NCBI GenBank assembly: GCA_009103225.1
Contig: RHPI01002048.1
Coordinates: forward strand, 1 to 64,000
Direction of reading: 5' to 3'
Length of the DNA stretch: 64,000 bases
DNA from: Chlorokybus atmophyticus
Lineage: Eukaryota > Streptophyta > Chlorokybophyceae > Chlorokybales > Chlorokybaceae
Shown here piece by piece: positions 58,501 through 64,000 of the stretch (its first letter is position 1; each line of letters begins with the position of its first letter). The notes under the pieces are model-generated. The model ran no database searches, was not told the origin of the DNA, and saw nothing but the letters and a program-made list of their open reading frames with translations. The position numbers and the translations under genes are program-made.

Positions 58501-60294
58501 TTGCATGCAACTGTTCATAAAGCAGGCAACATGCCTTACTTGGCTGCGCTTGAGATCAGCGAGGGTGTCCTTGAGGATCCGATAAGTGACCTGCAACATA
58601 TTGTGTTAATTGCAGACCTCTTGCAAGAGTTTATTGCTTGTCCGGAGAGCATCTTCTTGATTCAGTGAATGCACTCTAGCTCACGTCATTGGCAAGCTTC
58701 TCCAACTTCAAAGGTGCATCAAGACCCTCTTCTGGAACATCCTCCACCGCGATTGTTATCGCACTGTCCTACAAATACTATGTCAGCCACATGTTGTGAT
58801 GCAGTCAACATAGCTCACTAATTATCGAATGTCAGGCGTAACAACCATGCTCATGTTGCTTAGAGACATGAAACAACGGCACAAACCTTCAAGCGATATA
58901 CAACGCCTTGCCCAAGAGGAGGGCTGGAGGCCTCTGCTTTATTCGCTCTCAAGGCAACAACATCATGGACCGTGAACTGCACACGCAGCAACGCAATGTC
59001 AAGCACATAATAGCTGAACAGCATGCATGTGAAGTGAGGGAGAAGGTGTTCCGGATATGTCACCTTGTGTGGTGGAAGAAGCTCTCCTCGGTTTGGTTCG
59101 AGGACGAGCACTGTCTTGCCAAACAGGCCTGACTGGTCACAGACCCTGGCTTTGAGTCAGGACAAGATAAGAAAGAACATGACAAAAGCTACTGCAGCAG
59201 CGACATACCTGCACGTCTGTGCACTTCAAGTTGAGCAGTGTGCGTCCTCGCTTCAGAGTGCTCTGCACACTTGCGTTTGCAATTGCACTAGCCGCAGCGT
59301 CCATTTCAGCACTCTGCCCACGCAGCGATTAGTCACTTAATCTTACGCTGATGCATGAGGTAACACAATCACAACCTTCTCTAGGTCGATCAGCGGGAGG
59401 GTCTGTGCAACAAAGTCATCAAGACTCAGTGCCGTGTGGTGCTGAGGCTTCGCATAATGTTGCTTGGTTGAAGCAGCAGGCGCCTGCGGCTTTGAAGCAT
59501 TCAGCGCGTTCAACAGCTTTGCGCGAACATCCTGCTGCAGGAACTTGCACATGGCAGCTGCCAGGTCCTCGTTGGCGAAGAACTCGCCTGCTCTACATAT
59601 GTGTGACCATCAGCAAACCATTGAGGCTGAAGAGATTGCAAGCTACTGCACTTGACTTCAACCTACCCCACCTGAGCTGTCGATTTCCCAGTGCGTGCCA
59701 TCTGTGACATTATCGCGCCACAATGTTATTTGACGGGAGCCCTCGTCGCCCTGACTCTGGTGCCGCAGGCCATGCGCTTCTGCCAACTCTGCATAAACAA
59801 GAAGCGTGTCAGCAAAGATCGCCAGCATATACTGTTAACCTTGCAAGACAACACTCAATCAGATGCAACAAGACGGCGTTGGTTTCAGTAAGGCATGTGA
59901 CCATACACCCACCATGCAGGAGGGCTCGTTGACGTGCCGACAGCGTCGGTGGCAAGGTGATTCGTGCAATGGGTGAATCGTCTGACGGCGAAGCTGCGCT
60001 GTCCTGCAAACCGGTAGACATGCAATCGGCGTCAAAGCAACAATTAGCCAACATGGAGCATTGCAGATGTAACCACGGAGAAGGACGCGGCGGCTCAGTG
60101 CATGCAAGCAGTGCAACCAGGCAAGGAGCTTGATTCCTGACAATGCCTTCAGATGAGTGAGACTGTACCGTAGTGCTTATTGTTCTCGCTTGCGTGTGAG
60201 CATTAGCTGCTGCGCTGGAAGCCTGGCCTCCGTGCTTGCGGGCAGCCGCCGAGCGCTTGGCCGCCGCTTTGCGCTGCGCTGCTTCCGAAACCAT
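55512..60294 (-). CDS. IGHMBP2: Superfamily 1 helicase, IGHMBP2/SMUBP2-like (UPF1-like), 22 exons
   Basis: Exons: 60142-60294 (3' edge could be 60169), 59913-60003, 59672-59788, 59376-59590, 59225-59313, 59064-59145, 58887-58976, 58685-58768, 58540-58590, 58335-58448, 58068-58157, 57871-57968, 57715-57787, 57567-57620, 57205-57288, 57037-57119, 56875-56965, 56620-56766, 56333-56493, 56061-56208, 55763-55897, 55512-55685; about 807 aa, in phase. Walker [10 protein letters not shown] (about 380-388), motif Ia [39 protein letters not shown], motif [13 protein letters not shown] (about 537), motif [17 protein letters not shown], motif [13 protein letters not shown], motif [16 protein letters not shown], motif [15 protein letters not shown]. 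Unwinds RNA or DNA 5'-to-3'. It lacks the C-terminal R3H and AN1 zinc finger of human IGHMBP2. Intron 15 is GC-AG (GAG|GCATGC). Confidence 0.94.
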
Positions 60295-60880
60295 GGCGGC
60301 GACCGTCCACGCACCTAGCCGCAATCAGACCCCAAGGCCAAGCCGCACTGGGCCGCAACGGGCGAGCCCAGGCCAGCCCAGGCCAGCCCAGCCCAGGCCA
60401 AGCAAGGCAAGGCAAGGCGAGGCCAGCCGCCGCCACAAAGCCACTGCACACACTGCAGTGCACGTTAGGGCTTCAAAACCAGCGCTAATATCTGTGCGAC
60501 AATATGTTTTTCATAGGCAGGCTGATATCTGCTTTGGCAATGCACACTGCAGTCACAGAGAAGATGCTTTGATCCAGCAGCTGAGTGCACTGTGCACCAC
60601 ACTGCGGCGGCGGCCGTGGAGGCGGTGTCGGCGTCGTTCAGGTGTGGCTGTAGCTGTGGTCTTCATGTGCAATGTACTTGCATGGTGTGCCTGTTGAGAG
60701 CAACGGGCAGGTTGGGTGTGCTTTGATCGCCCTTTTTCATGGGCATGCGCAATGCTGCTTGTCACCGCTCGCAGTGAGCGTTTGGTTCGCTTGCCAGCTG
60801 GCGTTTGACGTTGTTTGTATTCATTTTGAGGATGCATGAGCAGGTAGCGAGCACCTAGTGAAGATAAGGGGCTTGACGCC
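60295..60880. promoter_or_regulatory. Divergent upstream region of the helicase (-) and chromate transporter (+)
   Basis: 586 bases between opposing ATGs. The helicase side carries degenerate tandem repeats of CCAGGC/CAAGG (about 60365-60430). Both promoters should lie here; no core element is obvious. Confidence 0.55.
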
Positions 60881-63821
60881 ATGTCCACCCAGCCGCTGAT
60901 AAACCCACCACCTGTAAGTAGCGCTTAAGCACACCATGCTGCTGGTAGTTCGCTTCTGCCTTCATGTTTCAGGCCAATGTGAATCAAACCAACCTACCTC
61001 ACCTACGGTACTTGTGCAGGAAGTTGAGGGTGGAGTTAATGGCCAAGACATTGAGTTGAGATCTCGCGAAAGCTATGCTGAAAGGCTGTCCCAAGTGCTA
61101 TGGGGCTTCCTGCCACTCGGGTGAGTGGGTTGATAGTTGTGCATGCTTGCTTGACGTAAGCACAGTGTCTTACTTGATTGTTTGCTTTGCACAGCGTGCT
61201 TGCGTTCGGAGGCCCGCAGGCGCACATTGCGCTGCTGCACGAGCGCTTTGTTGACAGAAAACGATGGCTGACCGAAAGGCAGTTTCTGGAGTTGCTCGGC
61301 TTGGGACAGGTAACTAGCATTACCAAAACGTTTGCAAGTATATCGGATACTAGCACGTCACGATTGCATGCAACTGTCTTGTCCGACAATCAGATGTCTG
61401 TATCATGGTCATAGCAGCTTGCCGAGTTGTTGCTTGGTAAACTGCAGCCGTAGGCAAGTACTTGGTGACAGCCAGGTTGGCCTGCTCTCACTTTATACAC
61501 GCTGTGCAGGCGACACCAGGACCGACCTCTACGCAAATGGTGGTGGCGATTGGGACGATGCATGCGGGCGTGCTGGGAGGAATGCTCGCATTCTTTCTCT
61601 TCCAACTGCCTGGCTTTGTCATCCTGATGTTCGCTGTAAGTGATGCAGTGTGCCCTGCGCCCGTTGTCTATATTCTTCATGCAGGAGGTGATTGCCTCAG
61701 CGCTGATGAGTACACATGCTTGTTGCAGGGTTTGGCAGTCCGCCACCTCCAAACAGAGCATGGCATCATGCCAGCATGGTATGAAGAGGTCAGGGTTTTA
61801 GCAGCTTGTATGGTCTTCTGTCATGGGCCCAGCTACGTTCCCTCAAGCACACCTGTCGCTAATGTGTGCGTCCTTTTGTGCAGGCCACAGTTGGAGTTGG
61901 ACCCGCGGCTGTGTCATTAGTCTTTATCGCTGCATACAAGCTTGGCGCAAAGGTGAGAACAGTGTGCTGCTGGTCTTGTGGTTGAATATTATGCATGCCA
62001 TGGGTAGATGCGTTTCAATTTGTTTAGGAAGTGAATGCGTGCAGATTTGTGGCAACGACCGTTTGTTGCTGTTTATCGGCTTGGTGTCGTCGCTCATAGC
62101 AACGTTGATTCCACCGCAAGCAGCCTCGTGGGTTTACCCCTCCATGATGGCTGCAGCAGGGTTGACAACATACATCTACTACCGCGCCCGCCCTGAGGCG
62201 ATGCCTGATAGTGCCGCAGAGTCAACGGACAAGCACTCCAGGTCAACGGGCATCTCAACTGCGGCTGGTGCAGGTAAGCACATGTATAACAAGGTGTTGC
62301 ATCGTTGCATGCCATGCAGTGTGTATGCATCCAGGCACATTGCGTGGCTAGTCATGACTTGCATGCGCATTCACCCTCCTTTGCTGTTGCTTACAACGCT
62401 GTGCCTTGCGTCCAGCCTTAATCACTCTTTTCTTCGCCATCTTGGCGGCACTCATCTACGGCCGTGCCAAGGGCTTAGGTGGCCCCTATCTTGCTCTGTT
62501 TGAGGCATTCTATCGCATTGGAGGCATTATCTTTGGCGGAGGCCAAGTCATCCTGCCCATGCTGCAAACTGAGGTAAATCCGTCCACCTTAAGTCAACAG
62601 TGCCGTTACATTGCGTATGGTTGTACGTTGCAAGCTGTCACCTTCTACGCTGCATATACTCCTCCGCGCCGACCATGCATGTACATCGTGTTGCGTGTCA
62701 AGCTTATTGGTGTCAAGGATGTCATGGTTGCAAGCTGGACAATGCACAGGCACAAGGCCACAGCAGCATGTGCCTGTGACAGGTTGTTGACAAGGGCTGG
62801 GTGACACAAGACGCGTACCTGAGCGGTCTTGGCCTGGTTCAGGTGAGTCATACTGAGGGCTAGACATTCGCTCTCGTGCAACCAAAGAAGTTACTATAAC
62901 TTACATGTCAGATGCTTCATGAGCAGCCATACTGTATTGACAAGCCATGGTGGCGCTGTCGTAGGCTCTTCCTGGTCCTCTGTTCAACATCTCTGCATAC
63001 CTTGGCGCCATCTACAAGGGTGTCACAGGCGGCTTTCTGGCATATGTAGCCATATTCCTGCCGGGCGTGCTGCTCATCCTGGCGCTGCTACCTTTCTGGG
63101 AGCGCTTCCGCTCAGCTACAGTAAGCATTGTTGAATGGAACATGCAGTCTTCGTGACAGCTGCTGCAATAAATGTTCAATTGAAGATCCATTCCACAATT
63201 GGCATTTGCGCGTGCATGTGATGCCATTAGCAACACGTGTTAAGCCTCGTACTGTAGTGACAGCTGCATAGTTGTTAATCACAGTCATGCAGGTTTGACT
63301 GAGTGCGAACGCCGCACCTGTGTTGGACCATGACTCACTCAGCTTGTATGTGACATGGCGCGTATGCAGGTTGTGCGCACTGGGTTTGCCGGCATCAACG
63401 CTGCGGCAATTGGCCTGGTAGTTGCCGCCGTGCTCATCTTATGGCAGGTAAGAACAACAACTACATATGACAACATGTCTTGTTATTGGACAGCAGCCCG
63501 GTACTGTTACCATTGTCATTTCCTCGTGCAGTGTTGCAGCAATATACCCCACTTGCCGTCAACACAGCTTCATTGATGAGTATCGTTACATTGTTTGCTT
63601 GATGCCATTGCTCGCAGTTTGCTGTGCACAACCTTGCGAATGCTTCGGTGGCGCTTCTGACTGGTGCGCTGGTGCTTTTCTTCAATGTTCCGGCGCCTGT
63701 GGGCATCATTGTTGGCGGCTTGTTTGGCTGGGGACTGTATCGGGAAGACGTGGGTGGGCGGTATTGCTACTTGGCACACTATGCGGCTAAGCATGCGGCT
63801 GAGTGCCTCATTAAGGTCTAA
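60881..63821 (+). CDS. Chromate ion transporter (CHR family, two-domain), 12 exons
   Basis: Exons: 60881-60913, 61020-61120, 61195-61309, 61510-61635, 61729-61788, 61884-61952, 62045-62273, 62416-62573, 62783-62842, 62965-63120, 63370-63447, 63618-63821; 462 aa, in phase. Two homologous halves each carry the CHR signature. Half one has FLPLGVLAFGGPQAHIALL and GLGQATPGPTSTQMVVAIG. Half two has AFYRIGGIIFGGGQVILPML and GLGLVQALPGPLFNISAYLG. Hydrophobic spans follow each (GGMLAFFLFQLPGFVILMFA, FLAYVAIFLPGVLLILALL, and the last exon). A polar Ser-rich linker lies between the halves (about residues 200-228). The family exports or exchanges chromate and is thought to move sulfate in eukaryotic algae and fungi; the substrate here is not shown. 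A short soluble N-terminus precedes. TGTAA occurs 134 bases after the stop. Confidence 0.95.
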
Positions 63822-64000
63822 GTCACATACACATGTAGTTCGTTGCTAGAAATTCAAGGCTTAGGAGTCTATTTATTTATTATTGTGTTTGATTATCATT
63901 GGAGCAAGCGCAGAAACAAGCATGGGCAGTTGTAGTTGTTGCTGCTGATTGCCATGTAAAGCGCATGGAGGTCTCGGATAGCACGGTTTGTAAGGGGGTT
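63822..64000 (+). other. 3' UTR of the chromate transporter and window end
   Basis: Contains TGTAA at 63955-63959, a plausible chlorophyte polyadenylation signal. No further gene start is visible. Confidence 0.5.

Overview
This window is nuclear DNA of an intron-rich eukaryote, most likely a green alga (Chlorophyta). The evidence is indirect. Ten multi-exon genes can be assembled with in-phase splice junctions, about 113 introns in all. The xanthine dehydrogenase has a plant-type Cys-rich linker. There is a CDPK-like kinase with an acylation motif MGGCFS, a Golgi nonaspanin with a KxD tail, an organellar PNPase and a two-domain chromate transporter. The mobile DNA (Ty3/gypsy chromodomain integrase, TRIM-like element, piggyBac) also fits a eukaryotic nucleus. 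No tool was run; exon borders come from reading splice sites and checking phase.

Layout. Positions 1-9.3 kb are a repeat-rich, gene-poor block. It holds the frameshifted tail of a Ty3/gypsy polyprotein, an LTR made of seven consecutive hairpins, a roughly 0.5 kb TRIM-like element carrying pol III-type A and B boxes, and the 3' end of an unidentified coiled-coil gene. It also holds a complete piggyBac element (3223-6440, TTAA on both sides, perfect terminal repeats, dead transposase), an AT-rich stretch with a 94-base C run, and a piece of organellar large-subunit rRNA. Positions 9.3-14.3 kb carry two tandem + strand genes, a CDPK-like kinase and prefoldin subunit 3. Positions 16.6-27.6 kb carry a divergent pair: xanthine dehydrogenase (-) and a PDI-family protein (+). 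A TM9SF nonaspanin (-) lies at 29.3-32.8 kb.

Positions 32.8-41.8 kb are a second gene-poor block with microsatellites, direct repeats, a pogo-like terminal repeat and one tentative secreted-protein gene (-). The right third is gene-dense: PNPase (-) diverging from a small acidic protein (+, possibly GON7-like), a membrane-anchored aspartic protease (-), and an IGHMBP2/UPF1-like helicase (-) diverging from a chromate transporter (+).

The genes do not form one pathway; they are housekeeping or transport functions. Three divergent pairs share short upstream regions. Recurrent oddities are five GC-AG introns in different genes, numerous perfect hairpins in introns and intergenic DNA, and assembly gaps or single Ns that sit in or next to G/C homopolymers or a GA repeat.
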